Part shown: positions 23,891 through 33,200 of the stretch, piece after piece
Numbering within the stretch: position 1 is the first letter of the stretch
Layout of the letters: each line of letters begins with the position of its first letter
Source: an uncultured Flavobacteriaceae bacterium
GTDB taxonomy: Bacteria; Bacteroidota; Bacteroidia; Flavobacteriales; Flavobacteriaceae
Assembly (NCBI GenBank): GCA_943789305.1
Contig: CALSTP010000001.1
Coordinates: 1,257,178 to 1,321,177, forward strand
Length of the DNA: 64,000 nt
Direction of reading: 5' to 3'
Notes under the pieces: model-generated
Told to the model about the DNA's origin: nothing
The model's database searches: none
What the model saw: the letters and a program-made list of their open reading frames with translations, nothing else
Position numbers and translations under genes: made by a program

Positions 23891-26060
23891 CCTTAGTTAT
23901 ATTCAATCGAGATTTGAGTCCTTCGATATATTTACCACCAATTTTGTAATATCTCTTATCTAAATACACAAGATCAACATCAATTGAAGTGATTTTATTG
24001 ATATTAACAATAAAAGACCTGTGAACACGAACAAAAAGTTCAGCCGGAAGACTTGCTTCGAACTTAGATAAATTACTATGAACGATGTGTGTCTTATCAG
24101 CACAAACAATTTTGATGTAATCTTTTAGAGCTTCAACAGCTAGGATATCCAAAAACGATATTTTTATATTTTGACGATTTGATCTAACAAATAAATAGTC
24201 AGGATAGATTTTTTTTATTTTAGAGATACTGTACTTTCTTATTAAATAAATAAAGATGATCAATAAAAAAATTAAAAAAAAGACTACAAATAATTTGTAT
24301 TTAAGAAATGAGTCAATAACTACTTGACCTTGTTTGAATCCATCGAAAGTTACAGGTTCAAATTCGATTGTGTAAAAAGATATTTGATTGTTTTGAATCT
24401 GATTATCTAAATATTCTTTTTTATATAGAACTAAGCGATTATTCTTCTCGAGCTGAAATAGGTTTATTTTATTTGGAAATTTATTTGTTTTGAATGGGAT
24501 TTCATCTCCTAATAAAACTGTTCGGCCATCCTTGATTTGAACTTTTTTTAATTGAATATTTGCGCTTGAAGTATTTTCTGCAAAAGATAAATTATAAAAA
24601 GATAGTCCATCTGGATTTAAAATTAAGTTTTCTGACGATGCACTCTGAAAAAGCTCGTTCTCACCAGACCATTTTCTTAAAATAGATTTTTTTGTGAAAT
24701 CGATTTCATATAAATCATCAAAATATTTTCTGCCAATATGTTCTTCTCCAGACATATTTCCAACTCCACCATAAATAAAAAGTTTTTTGTTATCTGTATA
24801 TGAGTGGCTTGCAAAAAATCTGGGTGGAATAACATCTCCAGTAAAAATAACTTTTGATTTTTCTTTAGTGCTCAAATCATATTGAGTGAAATCATTGAAG
24901 TATTGGAAATTGGAATACCCTCCAAACATGATCATTTTACCAGATGTATTATCCAAAAAAGTGTTGTTGTGAAACCGAATTTCTTCAAATAAATTCTCTT
25001 CATCGATTGATTCCCATTTAAATGTATCTAAACTTAAAGAAGCAACCGTGTATAAATCTTTATACTTTTTTTCAATCTCTTCTTTTTTCTCACTCTCGAT
25101 AGTTAAACCAAGCTTTTGAACCAATAAGTCGTTTTTAACCATTCGATTCATACTTGTTTTATAAACAATAATTGAATTGTTTTTATAATCAATGATACCT
25201 TTTCCTGAAAGAGATGGTACAAAACTTTTTTTATTATTGTAGGGAATACTATCAACTGTATTTAATAAAAAATTGTATCTCAATAAATGTGTATTCGCTA
25301 ATAAATAAAAGGAAGAATTTACTTTATCAAATACAACTTCAGTTGAATTTGATTGTAGAAAGGTTCTAGTTTTTTTCCAATGATAAAAATCTCCAATCAA
25401 CCAATAAGGATTGTCGACATAGCCTTTGTGCCTTTTATTTTTGCTGTAAACTTCTTCCCCCTCCATTTGATTAAGAGGAAAGTTTAATTCAAAATTATCA
25501 CTACTTACGTCTAGATTTATAATTTTAAATGACGGAACATCAAAATAAATATCATGTTTACCAAATACTATGTCATACTTGTCTTCATTTCGTTCGAAAT
25601 TTTGGGGGATTTCAACCGTATTTCCGTCAAAAGAAAATACAATTTTATCATTAATAAAGTCTAATGTAAATTGAACATCAATCCAAGCTCCATTAATGAT
25701 TATGTCATCGGGTATTTTACTTTGATAAATTTTCTGCTCACCTACCTTATTAATTTGGATGAAAGATTCATTTTTTTCATTGTAGGTATATTTATAGTAC
25801 AAAGAAATTTCTTTTTGGTTTCTTGTGTTTTTAATAGACAATATTTCACCTATAAAAAGGGGACTATAGAAAGTCATTTCAAAAGAAACCTTCAGATTAT
25901 CCTTGAAATTAATCTCTTCTTCAAAAACATGATAGCTAGTTCTTTCATCTTTTGGTTTGTCATTGGATATAAATGTAAGACCACCTTGAGCAACTAAAAC
26001 ATAATTAGCCAATAAGGAAAAAACTAATACAGAATTGCGAAACAAATTTTTATAAATCAA
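23886..26060 (-). CDS. Membrane-bound Kelch-like sensor with LytTR DNA-binding domain
   Basis: The 724-residue product has a signal peptide (to about AQGG), a beta-sandwich-like region (residues 30-200, LamG-like guess), then Kelch-type repeats (MIMFGGYSNFQYFNDFTQYD, FIYGGVGNMSGEEH, FDDLYEIDF). One transmembrane helix follows at about 585-606 (LFVVFFLIFLLIIFIYLI). A cytoplasmic LytTR domain fills about 619-724 (FLDILAVEALKDYIKI, LFVRVHRSFIVNINKI). It lacks receiver and kinase domains, so it would sense outside the membrane and bind DNA directly. It directly precedes susC, so it is the probable local regulator. Confidence 0.88.
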   Translation of the reverse strand: MIYKNLFRNSVLVFSLLANYVLVAQGGLTFISNDKPKDERTSYHVFEEEINFKDNLKVSFEMTFYSPLFIGEILSIKNTRNQKEISLYYKYTYNEKNESFIQINKVGEQKIYQSKIPDDIIINGAWIDVQFTLDFINDKIVFSFDGNTVEIPQNFERNEDKYDIVFGKHDIYFDVPSFKIINLDVSSDNFELNFPLNQMEGEEVYSKNKRHKGYVDNPYWLIGDFYHWKKTRTFLQSNSTEVVFDKVNSSFYLLANTHLLRYNFLLNTVDSIPYNNKKSFVPSLSGKGIIDYKNNSIIVYKTSMNRMVKNDLLVQKLGLTIESEKKEEIEKKYKDLYTVASLSLDTFKWESIDEENLFEEIRFHNNTFLDNTSGKMIMFGGYSNFQYFNDFTQYDLSTKEKSKVIFTGDVIPPRFFASHSYTDNKKLFIYGGVGNMSGEEHIGRKYFDDLYEIDFTKKSILRKWSGENELFQSASSENLILNPDGLSFYNLSFAENTSSANIQLKKVQIKDGRTVLLGDEIPFKTNKFPNKINLFQLEKNNRLVLYKKEYLDNQIQNNQISFYTIEFEPVTFDGFKQGQVVIDSFLKYKLFVVFFLIFLLIIFIYLIRKYSISKIKKIYPDYLFVRSNRQNIKISFLDILAVEALKDYIKIVCADKTHIVHSNLSKFEASLPAELFVRVHRSFIVNINKITSIDVDLVYLDKRYYKIGGKYIEGLKSRLNITKV

Positions 26061-26096
26061 AATTAAGTATATATTGTAAATCCTAAGTTAGGTAAA

Positions 26097-27356
26097 TTAT
26101 TTGATAAGTGACTGAAATAATAATGTACTGAATTCTATGTTTGTTTTTTCTTCCTCTATTTCTCGAGTTTGTTTGTAAAGAATACCAATTATATTTTCAA
26201 CTGGATCTGCAAAATAAAATGTATTGAAATAACCACCCCAAGTAATTGTTCCCATACTCCCTTTTCCTCCAAGAGCCTGATCTTTTTCCGATACTAAACC
26301 AAAGGCTAGACCAATAGATGAGTCAGGAATATGATTATTCTGATTTACATAAACTAGTTCAACTGTTTTCTTACCCAATATCTGTTTGTCATTAAACGAT
26401 CCCTTGTTGAGAAACATTTGAAGGAAATTTGAATAATCTGCAGTTGTACTTGATAAACCTGCACCTCCTGATAAAAAAGTCTTTGCCCCTTTTACAGGGT
26501 AATTTGTATCATAAAAATCTCCTTGGTATTTAGTCCAAAAACCGTCTCTCTTTGTCTGAACAGGAACTAATCTGTCCTGATGTGTTGTTGGTAAATAGAA
26601 ATAGGTATCATTCATTTCTAAAGGGTCAAAGATTCGTTCTTTAAAAAAAACATCTAAAGATTTTTGTGAAATAACTTCAATAAAATAGCCCAACACATCT
26701 AAGCTCTCCCCATAAGTAAACGCCTCTCCAGGTTCATGGTGTAAAGGCAGTTGCGCTAATTTCTTAACATTTGATCCTATATTTATGGAGTCTGTTGTAA
26801 ATAAATCTACAATACCTTGCTTTTTATAAATAGCCTTAAAACGAGCATCCTCATCAATAACTCCGTAGCCAATTCCTGAGGTATGAGTTAACAAATGTCT
26901 AATCGAAATTTTATTTTCAGCAGGTTTTGACAAATAAGTACTATCCGTTTCATTAAAGTCTGTTAAAACTTTAAGGTCTTTAAATTCTGGAATATACTTT
27001 TCAATGGGATCGTCCAAATTAAATTCCCCTTCTTCCCAAAGCATCAAAACAGCTAATGATGTTACAGCCTTGGTCATAGAAGCAATTCTAAAAATATCAT
27101 CTGTCGAGTACATTATTTTGTTCTCTACATCAGAATATCCAAAAGCTTTATTATAAATGATTTTATTGTTTCTTCGGATTAAAGCTACTGCTCCTGGGAT
27201 CTGATTCTTCTCTATAGCTTTATTGAGGTAGGAATCAATTCTGTCTAGACGCTCCGAAGACACGCCTTGATTTTCTGGAAGATCAAATGTTGAAGAGGTT
27301 TGACTACAGCCTGAAACTAAAAAAATTATTGTAAGGGCAAAGATTATTTTTTTCAT
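26097..27356 (-). CDS. Serine beta-lactamase-fold hydrolase lipoprotein, copy 2
   Basis: The 419-residue product has the same motifs as copy 1: lipobox VSGC17, S93-M-T-K96 and Y215. Between about residues 17 and 340 I count only a handful of differences from copy 1 (for example H167I, NK to KR near 263). After SEKDQALGGKGS the C-terminus diverges (GTITWGGYFNTFYFADPVEN here). The signal peptides also differ. This mosaic suggests gene conversion between older paralogues. It follows the SGNH esterase by 63 bases and precedes the LytTR gene by 36, so it is probably part of the SusCD operon. Confidence 0.88.
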   Translation of the reverse strand: MKKIIFALTIIFLVSGCSQTSSTFDLPENQGVSSERLDRIDSYLNKAIEKNQIPGAVALIRRNNKIIYNKAFGYSDVENKIMYSTDDIFRIASMTKAVTSLAVLMLWEEGEFNLDDPIEKYIPEFKDLKVLTDFNETDSTYLSKPAENKISIRHLLTHTSGIGYGVIDEDARFKAIYKKQGIVDLFTTDSINIGSNVKKLAQLPLHHEPGEAFTYGESLDVLGYFIEVISQKSLDVFFKERIFDPLEMNDTYFYLPTTHQDRLVPVQTKRDGFWTKYQGDFYDTNYPVKGAKTFLSGGAGLSSTTADYSNFLQMFLNKGSFNDKQILGKKTVELVYVNQNNHIPDSSIGLAFGLVSEKDQALGGKGSMGTITWGGYFNTFYFADPVENIIGILYKQTREIEEEKTNIEFSTLLFQSLIK

Positions 27357-27419
27357 AGATTTTTATTGTAATGTAAATATTGAGAAATTAGAGAGTGGAA
27401 ATTTAGCTTTCAAATGAAA

Positions 27420-28142
27420 TTATTTAAAAGCAGTTGAAACAGATTGCTTTGCTAGCACACTCATCAATTCATATCCTTTTTCAGTTACATGAACTCCATC
27501 AGAAGTTAATTCAACTCGTAACCCTCCATTATTATTATCCATTTCATCAAAATAATTGAGATATATAACTTGATTATTATTAGCATAGGCCTTTAGTAAG
27601 GTATTTAACTTAATGACAGAATCCGCAGGTGAAATATCAGGATTCCAACTAAATTCATCTGCAGGAAGAACGGAACATATAATTGGTACAATTCCATTTA
27701 TTTTTGCCAATTCAACCATAGAAAAAATATTCTCGGCAATTATTTCTAGGCTATAAAATTTGTTGTTTCTAGCAATGTCATTTATACCGGCAAGTATGAC
27801 AACACTTTTGGGTTTTAAATTAATAACATCTTGTCTGAATCGGATGAGCATTTGTGATGTTGTTTGCCCACTAATACCCCTGTTAATATAATTGTTATTA
27901 GAAAAAAATTCTGGCAAAAAAACACTCCATCCTTCTGTTATTGAGTCTCCCATAAATACTGCATCAGGTGAACTTTTAGATATTTGCAATTCATTTTGCT
28001 TATTGTATTTGTCTATACCTGCCCAGTCTAAGTTCTTTATAACTTCGTTTACTTTAGTTTTAACTATTTCCTCAAGATTTTCTTGTGCTTGCACAGGAAT
28101 AAAACATAAAAACGTAAGCAAAATAAGTATTCGGTATGTCAT
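27420..28142 (-). CDS. Exported SGNH/GDSL hydrolase
   Basis: The 240-residue product has a signal peptide (MTYRILILLTFLCFIPVQAQ) and the four SGNH blocks: GDSI (Ser67), NRGISGQTT (Gly89), AGIND (Asn121), SDGVHVTEKG (Asp215 and His218). Secreted members of this group are mostly carbohydrate esterases or lysophospholipase-type enzymes. As the first gene of the minus-strand SusCD block, and next to a second esterase-like hydrolase, it could remove acetyl or other acyl groups from an imported glycan or glycoside. No exact promoter is visible upstream. Confidence 0.9.
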   Translation of the reverse strand: MTYRILILLTFLCFIPVQAQENLEEIVKTKVNEVIKNLDWAGIDKYNKQNELQISKSSPDAVFMGDSITEGWSVFLPEFFSNNNYINRGISGQTTSQMLIRFRQDVINLKPKSVVILAGINDIARNNKFYSLEIIAENIFSMVELAKINGIVPIICSVLPADEFSWNPDISPADSVIKLNTLLKAYANNNQVIYLNYFDEMDNNNGGLRVELTSDGVHVTEKGYELMSVLAKQSVSTAFK

Positions 28143-28927
28143 GATTTAATTTTTGTTAAATTTAATCTTTTAGTTAATTAGCAGTTTACATTTTATACCA
28201 ATGATGTAAAATTATCTACTAAAAAAAATAAAATAATTATACTTTATTGATTGATGTTAATTGGGTCTCCAAACTTAAAAAATTCACAATTTTCTAAAAT
28301 GGCTTTTCAACATCAGTCTCCTATCTACCTCCTCCATTTAAAAACAAAATCTACAAAATACATAAACCAATACCTTAGGGACTATAGTTGTGTAGAAAGG
28401 AATACTCCATTGAATGAAAAAAGACTTGTGTCAATTCTGAAAAATATTATTCATCAAAGAATAGAGATTATATGGGGGTGTTTAGATTAATTATATTTTA
28501 AAAAAGGATAGTGTTTTTAGGCTAATGCCTTTTGTGATAAACAAACAACAGGCATATACAAAACTGCTAATAATCCATTGAACTGAGGTGCGATTTAATA
28601 AAGCTATAATATGAAGCATTTAGCCTCGTCTTTTGACTGTTTTAGCTTATGTATAGGATATTGTAATTTTAAATAATCTTTACTAGTGGGTCAATATAGA
28701 AAATCAAAGCGAAAAATCACGCCGTTATATATTTCATCAGAGTCATCAACTAAGGAGTAATCATAAACAAAAAACCTATTAAATGCCAAGAACGAAAATA
28801 TACTTAAGACAATCTAATTTGCGTAATTTTTAAAATAGCGCCTTGAAACAACTGAAATTTAGTATACAAAAAACCACATCTCATCTATTTTACATTTTAA
28901 AACAACATAAATTTTGTAAATTCAGAT
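28143..28927. other. Gene-free region of 785 bases between divergent blocks
   Basis: Contains no convincing gene. A 79-codon plus-strand frame (28251-28490) is judged a chance frame. At 28858-28875 lies TTTAGTATACAAAAAACC, almost the same motif as upstream of susC, 53 bases before the BspA-like gene. A weak 4-bp hairpin followed by T lies at 28520-28534. This should hold the promoters of both flanking divergent units, but no exact promoter match was found. Confidence 0.4.
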
Positions 28928-29677
28928 ATGAATAAATACTTTCTTATTTTATTATTATCAATATCTCTTTCTTGCCAATCAGAAAAAAACGAAACTATTG
29001 AAACTAACAATAATAACATTCCTTCGGTTTTGTCAAATGACTCTGATGAAGACGGAATAAACGACGATTTAGACCAAGATAATAATACACGAGCGGGAGT
29101 TCCTGTGGACGATAATGGTGTCATGCAAAACCCAATCTATTTGGATGAAAATGGTGTTACTATTAAAGCATTTGAATGGTCAATAAATGGTGATAATGGG
29201 ATTTTAAATGAAATAATATATACCGTTGTTGACGAACAAACTTTACGAAATATGGTTTCAAGCGATGAAGATGTTTCCAGGGTATGTACAAGTAAAGTAA
29301 CCTTAATGACACAACTATTCGATTTTAAAAAAACATTTAATCAAGACATTAGCACTTGGGACACTTCTAATGTTAACGGTATGAATTTTATGTTTAATAT
29401 GGCTGAGGCATTTAATCAGAACATTAGTAGCTGGGACACTTCCAATGTACAAGACATGAATTACATGTTTAGAAATGCTTTATCCTTTAATCAAAATATA
29501 AGATTTTGGGACACATCAAATGTATCTATAATGCGAGATATGTTTAATGGGGCAGTTACTTTTGATCAAGATTTAAGTTCTTGGAATGTTTTGAAAGTAT
29601 ATGATTGTCAGTCTTTTTTTGGCAACACCCCTAGTTGGTCTCTGCAAAAACCAAACTTTACAAACTGTACCCCTTAA
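28928..29677 (+). CDS. BspA-like (DUF285) surface lipoprotein, copy 1
   Basis: The 249-residue product has lipobox LSCQSE, an acidic Asp-rich linker (SNDSDEDGINDDLDQDN, a thrombospondin-3-like calcium loop) and then at least three DUF285 repeats with the pattern FNQ(N/D)IS-x-WDTSNV-x-x-M-x-x-MF. These leucine-rich-like repeats form surface solenoids used in adhesion or protein binding. A homologous gene lies at 33201-33851 on the other strand. The cysteine pair at the end (YDCQ, FTNCTP) may cap the solenoid. Confidence 0.88.
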   Translation: MNKYFLILLLSISLSCQSEKNETIETNNNNIPSVLSNDSDEDGINDDLDQDNNTRAGVPVDDNGVMQNPIYLDENGVTIKAFEWSINGDNGILNEIIYTVVDEQTLRNMVSSDEDVSRVCTSKVTLMTQLFDFKKTFNQDISTWDTSNVNGMNFMFNMAEAFNQNISSWDTSNVQDMNYMFRNALSFNQNIRFWDTSNVSIMRDMFNGAVTFDQDLSSWNVLKVYDCQSFFGNTPSWSLQKPNFTNCTP

Positions 29678-29777
29678 AAAACTGCTTTAATAATTTAGGT
29701 TTAATCGAAACACAACTGATTCAAAATCCCCAAAAACACAAGTAACAAACTAAATATTATAGTATAAGTTAAGAAAC

Positions 29778-31988
29778 ATGAATTTGAAAATTTCTCTGTA
29801 TTTAATATTTTTCAATGTAATCATAACCTATGGTCAACAGACTTCAAAGTTAGTTAAAACAGAAAATGATTTAGATACATTTTCAATGGTAGACGAACTT
29901 AGAAAATTAAATTCTGAGGGTGACCCAAGAAATTATTACCATTGGAATGAACAACTTGCTACTATCTATCTATCGCAAATTTCAAAAGCTGCACCTGAAG
30001 AAAAATTAAATTTTTGGTTTAGATACTGTCAGCAACTCTTAAAATCTGGTGAAAATCAGGTATGCATTGATGAAATTGAAAATCTAATATCCAGACAAAA
30101 GTTATCTTATCAGGATTTAATTACCAAAGATTTACTTCCCATCATTGAGTTATTAGCTCTAGCTTATTTGAGATTAGGCGAGTCAACAAATTGTCAGAAC
30201 AACCATAATGCATTCTCCTGTATTTTGCCATTAAAAGATCAAGCGTATCATATTGATGTTGATGGGTCTAAAAAAGCCATCATACTATACACTCAAATTT
30301 TTGATAAATTTCCTAATGAAACCTATAAATGGCTAATAAATCTGGCCTATATGACCATTGGCAAACACCCAGATGGTGTTCCAGAAAAGTATTTTATAAA
30401 TCATCCTAATTGGAATATTGAGAGAAAGGAATTCCCTGCATTTAAAGAAGTAGCCCTGGACTTGGGTATTGCCCATGATGGTTTATCTGGAGGAGTAAGT
30501 GTTGAAGACTTTAACAATGATGGTTTAATCGATATTTTCATGACTTCGTATGGAATGACTGATCAAAGCAAACTTTTCATAAACACAGGTAAAGGTTTTA
30601 TTGATCAAACTGAAGAATCTGGATTAAAGGGAATAATTAGTGGACTTAATTGTATTCATGCAGACTATGATAATGACGGAAATATTGATATTTTTATTTT
30701 AAGGGGAGCTTGGCTTGGTCGCGGGGGAAATCATCCCAACTCGCTTCTTAAAAACAATGGAGATGGCACTTTTACAGATGTAACAAAAGCTGCTGGACTA
30801 CTCTCTTTTCATCCCACTCAAACAGCCGCTTGGGCTGATGTTAACAATGATGGATTCCTTGATCTTTTTATTGGAAATGAATCAGGGAAAAGTCAGTCAC
30901 ACCCATGTGAACTTTATATAAATCAAAAAAACGGAAGGTTTTTAGAACAATCTGCAAACTATAATCTTTCTTCTATTGAGGGCTTTGTTAAAGGTGTTGC
31001 TTTTGGTGACATTAATAATGATAATTGGCCAGACCTTTATCTCTCTGTAATGGGGGAAGCTAATTTATTATTCAGAAACGATTTTGGAAAATTTAAAGAT
31101 ATTTCAAAAACAGCTGGTGTTCAAGGGCCTAAATTCAGCTTTCCAACTTGGTTTTGGGATGTAAATAATGATGGATTCATTGATATTTTTGTAGCCAGTT
31201 ACGATACTAGTAATTTAAAAAACCTAGCCGGTGATTATGCCAAAGAAATCCAAGGGGATGAAGTATTGACAAATAAATCTAGGCTATTCATGAATAATGG
31301 TGATGAAACATTTAGTGATCAAAGTAAAAAATATAATATAGATAAAAGCTTGTATGCAATGGGTAGTAATTTTGGCGACCTTGATAACGATGGATGGTTA
31401 GATTTCTATATCGGAACAGGATCTCCTGAATTTACTTCTGTTATTCCCAATAGGATGTTTAGAAACTCAGAAGGTAAATCCTTTGAAGAAGTTACTTCAG
31501 CAGGTGGATTTGGACACATTCAAAAAGGACACGGAGTGGGTTTTGCCGATTTGGATAATGATGGTGATCAAGACATTTATACAGTTCTTGGTGGAGCTTA
31601 TGAAGGGGATAACTATCCTAATATTTGTTTTGAAAACCCTATTTCAAATAATAATTGGATCATACTAAAGTTAGAAGGAGTAGAATCGAACCGCAGTGCA
31701 ATAGGGACTCAGTTAAAGCTTGATTTAGAAAACGGTAGAAATATTTATTATTCGATTAATACGGGTGGAAGTTTTGGGGCAAACAGTTTGCAAGCTGAAA
31801 TAGGTATAGGCAGTAGTAAATTAATCGATACCTTAACTATTAGTTGGCCTAATTCAAAAGCACAAATTTTTAAAAGAATAGAAGGAAATAAAAAATATAA
31901 GCTAGTTGAAGGGGAAAATAAATTAGTTGAAGAACCCTACCAGAAGATTCAATTAAAAGGGAGGGAAATAATGCAGCATCATAATTAA
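29778..31988 (+). CDS. VCBS/FG-GAP repeat protein with ASPIC/UnbV domain and helical N-terminus
   Basis: The 736-residue product has a signal peptide (MNLKISLYLIFFNVIITYGQ), a helical TPR-like region to about residue 210, then FG-GAP/VCBS repeats (DFNNDGLIDIFM, DYDNDGNIDIFIL, DVNNDGFLDLFIG, DLDNDGDQDIYT). An ASPIC/UnbV domain closes it near 640-720 (LENGRNIYYSINTGGSFGAN, LTISWPNSKAQIF). This is the CRTAC1-like architecture with a TPR front that is frequent in Bacteroidota and Planctomycetes. It probably binds a ligand at the surface; an enzyme role is not established. It starts 100 bases after the BspA-like gene. Confidence 0.9.
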   Translation: MNLKISLYLIFFNVIITYGQQTSKLVKTENDLDTFSMVDELRKLNSEGDPRNYYHWNEQLATIYLSQISKAAPEEKLNFWFRYCQQLLKSGENQVCIDEIENLISRQKLSYQDLITKDLLPIIELLALAYLRLGESTNCQNNHNAFSCILPLKDQAYHIDVDGSKKAIILYTQIFDKFPNETYKWLINLAYMTIGKHPDGVPEKYFINHPNWNIERKEFPAFKEVALDLGIAHDGLSGGVSVEDFNNDGLIDIFMTSYGMTDQSKLFINTGKGFIDQTEESGLKGIISGLNCIHADYDNDGNIDIFILRGAWLGRGGNHPNSLLKNNGDGTFTDVTKAAGLLSFHPTQTAAWADVNNDGFLDLFIGNESGKSQSHPCELYINQKNGRFLEQSANYNLSSIEGFVKGVAFGDINNDNWPDLYLSVMGEANLLFRNDFGKFKDISKTAGVQGPKFSFPTWFWDVNNDGFIDIFVASYDTSNLKNLAGDYAKEIQGDEVLTNKSRLFMNNGDETFSDQSKKYNIDKSLYAMGSNFGDLDNDGWLDFYIGTGSPEFTSVIPNRMFRNSEGKSFEEVTSAGGFGHIQKGHGVGFADLDNDGDQDIYTVLGGAYEGDNYPNICFENPISNNNWIILKLEGVESNRSAIGTQLKLDLENGRNIYYSINTGGSFGANSLQAEIGIGSSKLIDTLTISWPNSKAQIFKRIEGNKKYKLVEGENKLVEEPYQKIQLKGREIMQHHN

Positions 31989-32629
31989 CTCTTTCAATAC
32001 AAATCCTCATGAAGAAAAGGAAAGGCAGGTAATTATCTATCGGATTTAGCGACTTTAGACATCCACATGGATTAAGTCATAATCAGTTCTTAAAACTGTT
32101 ATGATATTTCCCTTTATGCCTCATTGATTTTATAACATTGGTTGTTCTTTTCTTGACTTCTTTTATTTCTTCTAAATATTAATGTCTTAGGATAAGCAAA
32201 TGATCGCTATTTATAGTAGAAGTATTTAACCATATTAAAGGCTCTTCTGTTCATTATGCGATCTTTTAGTTTATGCAGCATACAAATTACTGTGGGGAAG
32301 TTCTATTTGAAAATATTAAACAATAGAAGCAATGTGGATTTTAATCTTAATAGTTGTATATTAACTGTTTACATAGGTTTTATTATACATCTTAAAATTA
32401 TCAAAAATTGATTTAAAACAGCCTTGACTTTGTATACAAAAAAGTCAAACTAGTATAATTTTTCATTTTAGCGTGAAAACAGTTTGTATATTGGAATCAT
32501 AAATTTAGATTTCTTTAAATGTACTACTTTATTTAAAATTAATTTTCTTTTGATAGTAATTGTGAGTTTTTGAATACCTTTTATTAAGAAGTTATTTTGT
32601 TTTTATAAATTCTTTTGAAATATAAATAT
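31989..32629. other. Gene-free region of 641 bases
   Basis: No intact gene on either strand. A 31-codon minus-strand stretch near 32070-32170 (LEEIKEVKKRTTNVIKS) has protein-like composition but no start. The notable element is the palindrome at 32424-32448. Otherwise AT-rich and unremarkable. Confidence 0.4.
32424..32448. promoter_or_regulatory. Nested palindrome TTTGTATACAAA
   Basis: A perfect 12-base palindrome TTTGTATACAAA (32429-32440) overlaps an inverted repeat with 8-bp arms TTGACTTT/AAAGTCAA (32424-32431 and 32441-32448). The GTATAC core with flanking A-run is shared with 28858-28873 and 23875-23890. Candidate protein-binding site; function unknown. Confidence 0.35.
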
Positions 32630-33124
32630 TTATTTCTCCTTTCTAAAGATATAACGTGTTATAAAAATTGCATCTCTTTCTTTATCAGCACTTTCAACAC
32701 CGGATGCAACAGTAAATAATTCCCACCCTTGAATTGACATTTCATTAAGCTTTGAACGCACCATTGCATCATTGGTGGCAATGTTGTTGAAACGTATTCC
32801 TGCAACATTATAAAAGTTTAATAATTTAGTTTCTTCAAAAGCCTTTGTTCTAATTTCAGAACGCTTTTTTTTACTTTTATCCTTTTCGCCATCTTCTTTT
32901 CTGATAGTAGTCGCCTCTCTGTAATTTACATTTTCAGTTTCTGAAATCATCCTAGATCGCCCCAATCCACTCTGAATAAGTGATTCAACAACTGTTACAA
33001 TTTGAAATTCATAAACAGGTGTAGTTCTTTGTTCTCTTTGATAAGTAGTTGTAAAACCTGAAATAATTACTACAAAACATATTGCAGCGAAAGTTGCGAT
33101 AGTTGTTAATTTAATCTTTTTCAT
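32630..33124 (-). CDS. Exported protein of unknown function
   Basis: The 164-residue product has a signal anchor (IATFAAICFVVIISGFTTTY), a beta-alpha domain starting YEFQIVTVVESLIQSGLGRSRM, a very basic middle (KEDGEKDKSKKKRSEIRTK) and a C-terminal half ending GWELFTVASGVESADKERDAIFITRYIFRK. The latter resembles DUF4177-type strands (xGWELxxVxx...YxFRK). It may be a small periplasmic protein. It is not clearly linked to its neighbour 76 bases upstream. Confidence 0.65.
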   Translation of the reverse strand: MKKIKLTTIATFAAICFVVIISGFTTTYQREQRTTPVYEFQIVTVVESLIQSGLGRSRMISETENVNYREATTIRKEDGEKDKSKKKRSEIRTKAFEETKLLNFYNVAGIRFNNIATNDAMVRSKLNEMSIQGWELFTVASGVESADKERDAIFITRYIFRKEK

Positions 33125-33200
33125 ATTAGTATAATTACAATGTTATTATTACAATATACCAAATAAAGATTTAATCAATGGGAAAAAGCTAGCTTAAATT

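Noticed and set aside
28251-28490. 79-codon plus-strand frame in the 28.1-28.9 kb gap
   Set aside because: No domain, no leader signal, no repeated or conserved pattern; looks like a chance frame in AT-rich DNA.
32070-32170. 31-codon minus-strand stretch with coding-like composition
   Set aside because: No start codon, too short, and no recognisable motif.
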